This document shows, in pieces, positions 18,859 to 27,574 of a stretch of 41,156 nucleotides of DNA. The DNA lies in contig JAPLTR010000432.1 in assembly GCA_026398065.1 (NCBI GenBank), forward strand, positions 1-41,156, written 5' to 3'. Within the stretch, counting starts at the first letter, position 1. Each line of letters starts with the position of its first letter. This DNA comes from Verrucomicrobiota bacterium (lineage in GTDB: Bacteria > Verrucomicrobiota > Verrucomicrobiia > Opitutales > Opitutaceae). The translations under genes and the position numbers were made by a program. A model generated the notes under the pieces. It did no database searches. It had not been told where the DNA came from and saw only the letters and a program-made list of their open reading frames with translations.

Positions 18859-21128
18859 ATGACGGGCCTCGGCGCCAGCGGTTGGCCGGCTGGGTCGCGC
18901 AGCGGGATGATCGCCCGGACGGTCGTGCCCTCGCCCGGCGAGCCGCTCACATCGAGCCGGCCGCCCAGCCGCTTGGCCCGCTCGCTCATGCCGAGGAGCC
19001 CGAACTGCCGGTCGCCCCGCGCTGCGATCTGCTCCGACACGAGGCCGCTGCCGTTGTCCCGGATCTCCAGCGCGACGTTGTCGACGCCGAAGGTCAGCCG
19101 GAGCGTCACCAGCGTGGCGCCCGAATGCTTCACGACATTGGTCACCGCCTCCTGGCCGATGCGCAGCAGGCTTTCCTCCACGATCTCCGGCAGCGGTTTG
19201 CGCTCGCCCTCGGTCTCGATCTCCACGCGGATTTCGCTGCCCGCGGTGATCTGCCGGCTCCCGATCGACAGGGCCTCCGCGAGGTCGAACTGCTCCAGCT
19301 CGCGCGACCGCAGGTCCCAGATCGAACGCCGCAGCTCAAGCTGGCTCTGTTTCAGGAAACCGCGCGCCAGCTCGAGCCGCGCGCTCGCATCGCGCGGATT
19401 CCGCTCGAAGAGCTTTGCCGCCGTGTCGAGCTGCAGGGCGATACCGGTGAGCGCCTGCTCCAGCGTGTCGTGCAGCTCGCGCGCCAGCCGCGTGCGCTCG
19501 GTGAGCACGGCACGGAATTCGAGCTGCGCGGTCTTCCGCACCGTCATCTCGCTCTGCAGCTGCTCCGTGCGCTCCTTCACCCGCGCCTCGAGGTGGTCGT
19601 GCGCCCGCTGCAGCTCCGATTGCGCCTTCTCGCGCTCCGCCACGAGGAAACTCAGCATCACGTTCTTCCGCGAGATCGTCAGCAGCCACGCGGCCACACC
19701 CGCCAGCAGCGCGCACACCACGGCGAATCCCACGAGCAGCCGCTCCGCGGTGAACCAGCTCGGCGCCTCCAGCACCCGCAGGCCACCGGCGTCCGGCAGC
19801 AGGAGCGTCAGCGCCTTCAGCTTCCCGTCGTCCCCGGTCTCGAAGGAGGCGATCCCCTTCACCTCCACCCGGCTGCCCAGCGGCACCGACGTGAGCGGCG
19901 ACGTCTCCTGCGTCAGCTCGCACTCCGCCGTGAAGGTCAGCTCCGGATGCTGGATCGTGCACGACACCCGCACGCCCGCAAAGGGAACGTTTTCCCGCCG
20001 CACCTGCCGGACGCTGCGGTCGAGGAGTCTGCCGCTCAGGACGATCAGCTCCGCCGCGTGCAGGCCGTTGCGCAGGTCGGCGACCGGCCGCTCGGTCGCC
20101 GGCAGCGGCGCCGGCCGGCCGGACTGCTCCCGCCACACCGCGTCGCGCAGCACCGGCTGGTAGTTGACGAACTCCAGAAACCCCACCGCCTCGACCGTTT
20201 TGCCGATGGTCGGCGGCGTCGCCTGCCCGCTCTCGAGATGGAGCCCCCCCGTGCCGTCCTGCACGAAGAGATCCAGCCCGTTGCGCTGGAACGTAACCGT
20301 ACCCCTCACATGGATACGTTCGCCCAGGCTGGCGTTCGGCCGGTAGCGCGCGATGTCACCGAGGGGGACGAGCGGCTGCTCGAACGGCGGGCTCGACTCC
20401 GGCTGGTCCACCACAAAATCCTCCACCGTCGGCACAAACAGGTTCACCGCGGTGAGCTGCCGCCGCGCGGCGTTGAACGAGGTCGCCGCCGTGCCGCGCA
20501 CCGTCACCTTCGCCGCAAGCAGCGACTGCGGGTCCAGCTGCGGCGAAAGCTTCGGCAGCACCCGCACCCGGTAGCCGCCCACCGACACCTCCATCACGAT
20601 CTTGCGCGTGGCGGCGAGGCTCACCGAGCGCACGAGCCCGGTGATCTCCACGCGCTGCCCGTCCTCCACGCCCGCCATCAGCCGCTCAATGGTGATCTTC
20701 TTCGCGACCGGCAGCGGCGCCGTCCCCACTTTCTTCCACGCGGTCACATGCAGGACCGGCGCAAACGCCCCGGGGCTGCTGTAGCCCTCCGCCTCGACGA
20801 GGTCGCCCACCGCCGGTCCCCGGCCCACATTGTGCGCGTAGATGCCGCCGCTGGCGTCCTGCACAAAAAACCGCCCCTGCCAGTCCGGTTCCGAAACCGT
20901 CACCACGCCGCGCAACGAAACGCGGATCTGTTTCGCCGCCGCCTCCGCCGGCAGGGCCAGCACCTCCGCCGCGGTCTGGAGCATGGCCACCGGCGGCTCG
21001 CCGCCGGAGAGCGGCAGCAGGAAACCCAGCGTCGCGACAACGACGCCGAACGACGCTCTCCGTCTCGGACGACTGGGGCTGCGTAAACGCGTAGCGGCAA
21101 AACCTAGGCGGCGGGCCCGCGATTCCAA
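18855..21128 (-). CDS. NarX/UhpB-type sensor histidine kinase with predicted OB-fold-like sensor repeats
   Basis: HisKA_3-type RTRLARELHDTLEQALTGIALQLD, HATPase region EAVTNVVKHSGATLVTLRL...IRDNGSGL; TM FAVVCALLAGVAAWLLTI; overlaps the regulator start by 4 bp. The listed start codon is TTG, so the true start is uncertain. Confidence 0.9.
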   Translation of the reverse strand: MESRARRLGFAATRLRSPSRPRRRASFGVVVATLGFLLPLSGGEPPVAMLQTAAEVLALPAEAAAKQIRVSLRGVVTVSEPDWQGRFFVQDASGGIYAHNVGRGPAVGDLVEAEGYSSPGAFAPVLHVTAWKKVGTAPLPVAKKITIERLMAGVEDGQRVEITGLVRSVSLAATRKIVMEVSVGGYRVRVLPKLSPQLDPQSLLAAKVTVRGTAATSFNAARRQLTAVNLFVPTVEDFVVDQPESSPPFEQPLVPLGDIARYRPNASLGERIHVRGTVTFQRNGLDLFVQDGTGGLHLESGQATPPTIGKTVEAVGFLEFVNYQPVLRDAVWREQSGRPAPLPATERPVADLRNGLHAAELIVLSGRLLDRSVRQVRRENVPFAGVRVSCTIQHPELTFTAECELTQETSPLTSVPLGSRVEVKGIASFETGDDGKLKALTLLLPDAGGLRVLEAPSWFTAERLLVGFAVVCALLAGVAAWLLTISRKNVMLSFLVAEREKAQSELQRAHDHLEARVKERTEQLQSEMTVRKTAQLEFRAVLTERTRLARELHDTLEQALTGIALQLDTAAKLFERNPRDASARLELARGFLKQSQLELRRSIWDLRSRELEQFDLAEALSIGSRQITAGSEIRVEIETEGERKPLPEIVEESLLRIGQEAVTNVVKHSGATLVTLRLTFGVDNVALEIRDNGSGLVSEQIAARGDRQFGLLGMSERAKRLGGRLDVSGSPGEGTTVRAIIPLRDPAGQPLAPRPVI

Positions 21129-21140
21129 GCTCTCTTCACC

Positions 21141-21154
21141 CCCTCGAAAGAGGG
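21141..21154. repeat. Short palindrome CCCTCGAAAGAGGG (GNRA-type loop)
   Basis: Same 14-mer occurs at 14509-14522 upstream of the TonB receptor. Confidence 0.6.
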
Positions 21155-21168
21155 GTGCGCCCCCGCCA

Positions 21169-22245
21169 CTACGGCGCGGCCTTCACGCCGAGCTTCTCCA
21201 GCGCCTGGTCCAGGCGGTTGTCCTGCTCCCCGCCAAAACCCACCAGCACCGTCGCGACCTTCCCGTCGCGCCCGATCACAAACTGCGTCGGGATGCCCTG
21301 CACCCCATAAAGCTTCAGCGACACCCGGTCGGGATACTGCTCCTTCGGCCCGTCACGCCCGAGCGGATCGTTGGCAAACACCAGGTCGAGATACTTCGCC
21401 GCATTCGTCTTCAGCCAGGCCTCAAAATTCGCGCGCGTGTCGCTCGTGCACGCCGCGAACACCACCACGCCCTGTGCCTTCGTCGCCGCGGCGATTTTTT
21501 GCGTGTGCGGCATCGAGGCGATGCACGGCCCGCACCACGTCGCCCAGAAATCCAGCACCACGATTTTCCCGGCAAAGTCCGACAGCTTCACCGGCGCGCC
21601 CGCCGGATCGATCGCCGTGAAATCCGGCGCCACCGTCCCGGGCTTGAGCGTCGTGTCTTCGCGCGGCGTCGGCGGCGGTCCCGCCGGTCCGGCGGTTTTC
21701 GGCGCCTCCTCCGCCGGGATCGCCAGCCCCGCGGCGCGCAGGTAGCCGCGCAGCACGGCCGCCGACTGCGGCCCGAAGCCCACGAAGCCGCCCACGACCT
21801 TGCCTTCCCGGTCGATCACGCCCGTCGCTGGATAGACGCCCAGCCCAAAGTTCTTCTGCGACACGCTGTCCGTGCGCGCTCGGCCCGCCGCGTCCCAGGC
21901 GATCGGATACGCCAGTGTCTCCTTCGTCTTCGCCACCCACGCGTCGAACTCCTCGCGCGTGCCGCCCGAGCAGATCCCGAGCACCTTCGCGCCGAGCGCT
22001 TCATACTGGAGGAACGCGTTCTGCAGTCCCTCCGCCGGCCCGCGGTTCGGCGCCCAGAAACCCACGACGAGCACCTTGCCCTTGAAATCCGCCAGCCGGA
22101 TGTCCCTCCCATCCGCCCCCACGACCGTGAAGTCCGGCGCCACCACCCCCGCCGCGAGCGTGCCGAACTTCGCCACCGGCTCCGCCGCGTGCCCCGCCAG
22201 CGCGCCCCAGATCCCCAGCACGACGCCCAGCCATGTCATCTTCAT
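21169..22245 (-). CDS. TlpA-like protein with two tandem thioredoxin-fold domains (first lacks CxxC)
   Basis: MKMTWLGVVLGIWGALAGHAAEP signal; domain 1 VLVVGFWAPNRGPAEGLQ; domain 2 IVVLDFWATWCGPCIASMPH ... YGVQGIPTQFVIGRDGKV. Confidence 0.85.
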   Translation of the reverse strand: MKMTWLGVVLGIWGALAGHAAEPVAKFGTLAAGVVAPDFTVVGADGRDIRLADFKGKVLVVGFWAPNRGPAEGLQNAFLQYEALGAKVLGICSGGTREEFDAWVAKTKETLAYPIAWDAAGRARTDSVSQKNFGLGVYPATGVIDREGKVVGGFVGFGPQSAAVLRGYLRAAGLAIPAEEAPKTAGPAGPPPTPREDTTLKPGTVAPDFTAIDPAGAPVKLSDFAGKIVVLDFWATWCGPCIASMPHTQKIAAATKAQGVVVFAACTSDTRANFEAWLKTNAAKYLDLVFANDPLGRDGPKEQYPDRVSLKLYGVQGIPTQFVIGRDGKVATVLVGFGGEQDNRLDQALEKLGVKAAP

Positions 22246-22290
22246 CCCCCACGCTAAATCGTCCTCCGCGCCCGCCGCGATTTTTTTCGC

Positions 22291-23190
22291 GTGCGCGCCG
22301 CGGCCCCCTTGCCCACACCTGTGCGTTCCGTGCACGCCGCCCACACCCGCTCCGTCCTCCTCCTAGTCGCCGCCGCCCTGTGCTGGAGCCTGGGCGGCCT
22401 GCTCATCAAGTCCGTGAGCTGGCCCCCGCTCGCCGTCGCCGGCGGCCGGGGCCTGATCGCCGCGCTCTTCCTCCTCGCGACCAATCGCGGGCTGCGCTTC
22501 CACTTCTCGCGCGTGCAGCTCCTCGGCGCCCTCGGCTACGCCGCCTGCACCATCACCTTCTGCGTCGCGACCAAGCTCACCACCGCCGCCAACGCCATCC
22601 TCCTCCAGTACACCGCACCCGTGTGGATCGCCCTGTTCGGCGCCTGGTTTCTCGGCGAACGCGCCACCCGCGCCGACTGGATCACCATCGCCGCCGTGCT
22701 CGGCGGCATGACGCTCTTCTTCGCCGACAACCTCGAGCTCGCCAACGCCCTCGGCAACGCCCTCGCCGTGGTCAGCGGCGTGTGCTTCGCCGGCATGACC
22801 ATCGCCCTCCGCAAGCAGAAGGACACCTCCGCCAGCGAATCGATCATCCTCGGCAACCTCCTCGCCTTCGGCGTCGGCCTCCCGTGGATCGTCGGCGCGC
22901 CCGCACTCCCGCCCGCCGGCTGGACCGCCCTCGCCCTCCTCGGCATCGTCCAGCTCGGCGTGTCCTACTGGCTCTACGCCCGCGCCATCAAGCACGTCAC
23001 CGCCCTCGAGGCCGTGCTCATCCCCGTGATCGAGCCGATCCTCAATCCCGTCTGGGTCCTCCTCGCCACCGGCGAGAAACCTTCTCCGCTCGCGCTGGTC
23101 GGAGGGGTGATCGTGCTCACCGCCGTCACCCTCCGCGCCGTCGCCTCCATCCGCGCCGGCCGGGCCCGCCCCGCCCCGGCCTCCCCGTGA
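22291..23190 (+). CDS. EamA/DMT-family transporter
   Basis: About ten hydrophobic helices, duplicated EamA pattern (LLLVAAALCWSLGGLLIKSV...; EPILNPVWVLLATGEKPSPLALVGGVIVLTAV). Confidence 0.9.
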   Translation: MRAAAPLPTPVRSVHAAHTRSVLLLVAAALCWSLGGLLIKSVSWPPLAVAGGRGLIAALFLLATNRGLRFHFSRVQLLGALGYAACTITFCVATKLTTAANAILLQYTAPVWIALFGAWFLGERATRADWITIAAVLGGMTLFFADNLELANALGNALAVVSGVCFAGMTIALRKQKDTSASESIILGNLLAFGVGLPWIVGAPALPPAGWTALALLGIVQLGVSYWLYARAIKHVTALEAVLIPVIEPILNPVWVLLATGEKPSPLALVGGVIVLTAVTLRAVASIRAGRARPAPASP

Positions 23191-23948
23191 AACTTCTCCG
23201 CCTCCTGCTGGGTTCTCTCCTCATGGTCGCCACCGCCTCCGCCGCCGACACCGTCGTCCTGCTCCACGGTCTCGGCCGCACCGGCTGGTCGATGTCGCGG
23301 CTCGCCTCCGTCCTCGAGCGCGACGGCTACCGCGTCGTCAATCTCACCTATCCCTCCCGCTCGCTTCCCCTCGAATCCCTCGCCCGCGACTGGCTCCCGC
23401 AACAGCTCCGCGCGCACGGCCTCACCCCTGACGGTCCCGACTCGTCCACGCCGTCCGCCCCCCGCGTCCACTTCGTCACCCACTCGATGGGCGGCATCGT
23501 GGTCCGCCTCTGGCTGCGCGACTGCGGCGCACCCGCCAACCTCGGCCGCGTCGTCATGCTCGCCCCGCCCAACTCCGGCAGCGAACTCACCGACCGCCTC
23601 AACGCCTTCCCGCCCTTCCGCTGGTTCACCGGCGTCAACGGCCGCCGCCTCGGCACGCGCCCCGCCGATCTCCCCCGCTCCCTCGGGCCCTGGCCCGCGT
23701 CCGCCTCCGCCTCCGCCGCCACCGGCCAGCTCGGCATCATCGCCGGCGACCGCTCCCTCAACCCCCTCTTCTCCTCCTGGCTCCCCGGCCCCAGCGACGG
23801 CAAGGTCACCGTCGCCAGCACTCGCCTCGCCGGCATGACCGACCACACGGTGCTGCCCTTCTCCCACACCTGGCTCGGCTGGCACGCCGAGACCGCCCGC
23901 CAGATCCGCGCCTTCCTCCGCGACGCCCGTTTCCGGCCCGGCGACTGA
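23187..23948 (+). CDS. Secreted alpha/beta hydrolase (lipase-like)
   Basis: GTG start overlapping the EamA stop; signal peptide; VVLLHGLGRTGWSM, FVTHSMGGIVVRLW (GHSMG-like nucleophile elbow), HTWLGWH. Confidence 0.85.
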   Translation: MKLLRLLLGSLLMVATASAADTVVLLHGLGRTGWSMSRLASVLERDGYRVVNLTYPSRSLPLESLARDWLPQQLRAHGLTPDGPDSSTPSAPRVHFVTHSMGGIVVRLWLRDCGAPANLGRVVMLAPPNSGSELTDRLNAFPPFRWFTGVNGRRLGTRPADLPRSLGPWPASASASAATGQLGIIAGDRSLNPLFSSWLPGPSDGKVTVASTRLAGMTDHTVLPFSHTWLGWHAETARQIRAFLRDARFRPGD

Positions 23949-23960
23949 GGGTCCATCGGT

Positions 23961-23994
23961 CGCGAAGCCGACCGCTGGCGCGGCTCGCGTTTTT
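23961..23994 (+). terminator. Intrinsic terminator
   Basis: CGCGAAGCCG ... CGGCTCGCG stem with one bulged A, followed by TTTTT. Confidence 0.65.
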
Positions 23995-24007
23995 CGAAAC
24001 CGCCCCC

Positions 24008-27000
24008 TCAGTCCGGGATTTCGTAAATTTCGAGCAGGCCGACGCCGGGCGGAACCCCGTTGGCCGACACAATCACCGAATAGGCACCGGGTGCGAGCGT
24101 GGCGACGAGTGCCGAATCTTTGCTGCCTCGCTCGAGCGGAAAGGCTCCCACCGCGGTCGACGTGGCCTGCACCAGCTGGCCGCCGTCTCCGCCACCATCC
24201 CAGTCGTCATTTTCCACCAACACCGCGGAATTTTGATAGACCCTTAACCGGGGATTGGCCACGGCTCCCGTGATCCCAAATCGCACGAGGCCGCCACCGA
24301 CCGCCCTCACGAGCAACCGGCGCGGGGCGTTCCCCGTGATCACAAACCCACCGATCAGGGCTTGCTCATCGGCCCCCACCGGACCCCGGGTCGAGAGGTT
24401 GACGAGCCGCGCCGTATCGCCCGCGGTCGACGCCCCGGCGTCGTAGATTTCCGTCAATGCCACGCCTGCGGCATTGGGGTCAGATGCCTGAACGCTATAG
24501 GTGCCGGGGTCCAGCGTGACGGCGAGCGCCGAGTCCTTGCTCCCCGGAGTGAGGGCGAAAGCGCCCACCCGCGTGGTCGCGTTCTGCAGTTCCGTCAGGC
24601 TCAGGATCGTCCCCCAGCCGTTGTTTTCAGCGATCAGGTCCGAGCCACGGAAGAGCTTCAACCGCGGGTTGGCCAACGCCCCCGCCACGCCGAACGACGT
24701 CAGCGCGGGACCGATCGCCCGAAGCAACAGCGGCTTGGGTGCGGCGCCTGCGACCACGAAGCCCACGATCAGCACGTTCTCATCCTGGCCGGACAGCCCG
24801 CGCGTGGAGAGGTTGGCGAGCCGCCGCGACAGAGACACGGAAGAGGCCAGACCCGAAAACCGCTGCGCCGCCTGGCTCGCGCTCGTCATCGTCCCCGCCA
24901 CGACCCCGCTGGCCCCATCGACCGATCCCACGATGGCGCCGGCCCCGCCCAGGGAAATCTGAAACCGCCCGTCCGAACCGACCGCTCCGCCACCGCCGCC
25001 CATCATCGCCGCGGTCGCCGCGATTCCGTAGATCCGACCATCCGCGGCCACGATCACGCTTACCGTGCCGGCGTCCGGCGCGAGCGCCTCCGCCCGGTAG
25101 TATCCAGTTTGTCGATTCGTAACCCCCGCCGGCGAGGCGACGGCCCCGTTCATGACGATCCCGTCGATCGCACCCGAAAACACGTTTCCGTCGATCGTCC
25201 CCCGGAAAAGCCGGTTCGTCCCGGTCGGTTTCCCCGCGGTCGCACCGGTCACGGCAAACGCCCCGCCGGCATCGGTCGCAAAATCGACGGCAAACACCTC
25301 ACCGGTCGCCAGCAGCCGCCCGAGGAGGGTCCCCCTGCGTCGGTCCGCCAGATAATAGACCGCGAAGTCACCCGCTTTCCCGTCTGCGCCCACTCCTCCC
25401 AGGTAAACCAGCGGCGTGACCGCCTGGACCGCAAAGGACACCGTCACGGGTGTCGCAGGCAGGAACTGGCTGTTTCCCGACTGGGTGGCGCGGAGCGTCA
25501 CCGTGCCGGCTGCCCCGGTCAGGGTGACCACATTGCCCACCACCGTCGCCGGGCCGCTCACGACCTCCAACGTCACCGGCAAGGCCGAGGAACTGCTGAG
25601 CGAGACCTGAAACGGGGCGTCCGTGTTGACTTTCGTGCCGACGACCGGCGGCGCGATGGTCTGCAATCGCACGGTCGCCGCGATCGTCTGGTCGGCCGAC
25701 ACCGCTTCGACGTTGCCATCCCCCGCCTGCACGGCACGGACGATGACCGGCGCATTGTCCTTCAAGGTGAGCGTGCTTCCGGACAGGGTCGCATTGCCAC
25801 TGACGAGCACAAAGGTCACGGGCAGGCCACTGCTCGCCGCCGCACTCAGCGTGATCGGGCTCCCCACCGTCGAAGTGGTGACGGGTGTGAACGCGAGGGT
25901 CTGGGCCCGCTTGGCCACCGTCAGCTGCAAGGTCCCGGAGACGCTCCCCGTCGCCCCGCCCGCCTGCAAGCTGACCGTGAACGCTCCCGCCTGCGTCGGC
26001 ACGCCGGAGATCACGCCGGTCGTGGAGTTGAACGTGAGCCCCGGAGGCAAACCCGCCACGGCAAACGCGGTCGGGGAATTCGTGGCCTTGATCGTGTAGC
26101 TGAACGCCGCACCATTGGTCGCCGAACCGAGCAATGGGCTGGTGACGATCTGGCCCTCGTAGATGCGCGTGACGGACCCGCCAAAACCCAAGGCGAGGAC
26201 CTTCCCATCGGGCTGCTGCAGAAACTTAACAATCGCATCCGGCACAGCGATGCGATAGCTTGGATCGACCGATCCGTCGGCGTTGAGGCGTGCAATCGAC
26301 GGGTAACTATTGCGCGGCAGAGTACCCAAGGTATCGAAAAGGCCGCCCAAAAGGAACTTCCCGCTGGGGAGGGGAAGTACATCCCCCATGGTATAGTTTG
26401 GCTGGGTCGCGGAAAACAGGGAGGAGACGGCGCCGCTGGCCGTGAAGCAGGACAGTGAGCCATTGAGATTGGTGAAAATGACCCGACCGTCCGCCAGCGG
26501 GATGATCTCACGAGGAATATCGGAGGTGGCGTAAGCCATTCCGAAGCTGTTCCGCGGAGCAAAAGAAGTGTCCAGCGATCCATCGGTAGCAACCAGAGCA
26601 CAATTGTTGCGAGCCAAGCCGCTTAGGAAATTGAACGGACCGACGACATATATTTTCCCGTCGCCCCGCACCACAAATGATCTGACTCCCTCGTAGTACG
26701 CACCGCCGGGCACCTGAGCGTTAAAGCTGGGATCGGTCGTTCCATCAGGATTTAGCCGCATCAATGTGGTCGCGGCGTAAGTGTTACCTATCCTCAGAGA
26801 TCCTCCGATCAGAATCCTGCCTCCCGGTTGCGGAGCGAGTGCGAGAATACCGTCGTACCGGCCTTGAAACGAAGGATCGATCGAGCCATCCGCATTCAAC
26901 CGGACCGGACCCGCGCCATTGATCGTCGAGCTGACGAAAATTTTCCCATCGGTCGACATCGTGACCGCCAACGTGCGGTAGTCAAAGGTCGGCGCCACGA

Positions 27001-27292
27001 ACGAGCGATCCAGCGATCCGTCCACGTTCAACCGCACGATATTTCCCTTTGTATCAGATCCGCTGGTGAAACTTCCTCCGACCAGAACTTTCCCGTCCGG
27101 TTGAAGGAAAATACATCTTCCGCCGGTGGCCGCGGAAACAAACGTCGGATCGATCGCCTGCGCCCGTAGGAGGACCGCACAGATTAATGGAAGAAGAAAA
27201 GCCGCGCAACGCCGAGGGGACGCAAATCGGGTGATCAAATACCACCGCGAAAAAATACCGCCAGGGCTTGGAGTGCCGCGAAAATTAACCAT
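24008..27292 (-). CDS. Large secreted protein: delta-60 repeat beta-propeller, putative Ig domains, duplicated C-terminal domain
   Basis: Repeats such as LQPDGKVLVGGSFTSGSDTKGNIVRLNVDGSLDRSF; He_PIG-like FAVAGLPPGLTFNSTTGVISGVPTQAGAFTVSLQA; two C-terminal copies of LxNLSTRG...LIxGFVxxGxxPxxLLxRAxGxxLxxFGxxGAxANPRL. Confidence 0.85.
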   Translation of the reverse strand: MVNFRGTPSPGGIFSRWYLITRFASPRRCAAFLLPLICAVLLRAQAIDPTFVSAATGGRCIFLQPDGKVLVGGSFTSGSDTKGNIVRLNVDGSLDRSFVAPTFDYRTLAVTMSTDGKIFVSSTINGAGPVRLNADGSIDPSFQGRYDGILALAPQPGGRILIGGSLRIGNTYAATTLMRLNPDGTTDPSFNAQVPGGAYYEGVRSFVVRGDGKIYVVGPFNFLSGLARNNCALVATDGSLDTSFAPRNSFGMAYATSDIPREIIPLADGRVIFTNLNGSLSCFTASGAVSSLFSATQPNYTMGDVLPLPSGKFLLGGLFDTLGTLPRNSYPSIARLNADGSVDPSYRIAVPDAIVKFLQQPDGKVLALGFGGSVTRIYEGQIVTSPLLGSATNGAAFSYTIKATNSPTAFAVAGLPPGLTFNSTTGVISGVPTQAGAFTVSLQAGGATGSVSGTLQLTVAKRAQTLAFTPVTTSTVGSPITLSAAASSGLPVTFVLVSGNATLSGSTLTLKDNAPVIVRAVQAGDGNVEAVSADQTIAATVRLQTIAPPVVGTKVNTDAPFQVSLSSSSALPVTLEVVSGPATVVGNVVTLTGAAGTVTLRATQSGNSQFLPATPVTVSFAVQAVTPLVYLGGVGADGKAGDFAVYYLADRRRGTLLGRLLATGEVFAVDFATDAGGAFAVTGATAGKPTGTNRLFRGTIDGNVFSGAIDGIVMNGAVASPAGVTNRQTGYYRAEALAPDAGTVSVIVAADGRIYGIAATAAMMGGGGGAVGSDGRFQISLGGAGAIVGSVDGASGVVAGTMTSASQAAQRFSGLASSVSLSRRLANLSTRGLSGQDENVLIVGFVVAGAAPKPLLLRAIGPALTSFGVAGALANPRLKLFRGSDLIAENNGWGTILSLTELQNATTRVGAFALTPGSKDSALAVTLDPGTYSVQASDPNAAGVALTEIYDAGASTAGDTARLVNLSTRGPVGADEQALIGGFVITGNAPRRLLVRAVGGGLVRFGITGAVANPRLRVYQNSAVLVENDDWDGGGDGGQLVQATSTAVGAFPLERGSKDSALVATLAPGAYSVIVSANGVPPGVGLLEIYEIPD

Positions 27293-27574
27293 GAGAGCTG
27301 AAAGGGAATCCTTCCGCCTTCGGGCGATCAACGAAGATCAATTCGTCCCACAAGGTCATAAATAATGCTATTGGACCTCGCAGCGGGCCGAACGAATGCG
27401 CTCGCCGAGCCAATGATCATGCCTCCTTCCGTGAACAAACCGATGCCCGTCAGATCCCCATCGCACCCTCCGCGCCAAAAACCCACCCGGTCTAGACAAA
27501 TCCCCCGCCCGGCGACGCTTCCCCCATATCCCGTCGGTCCATCTCCGCTTCTCCTTTCCTTCCTCCTTCGTCGT

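Noticed and set aside
18882-21086. 734 aa plus-strand ORF
   Set aside because: Antisense to the histidine kinase, Arg/His-rich nonsense.
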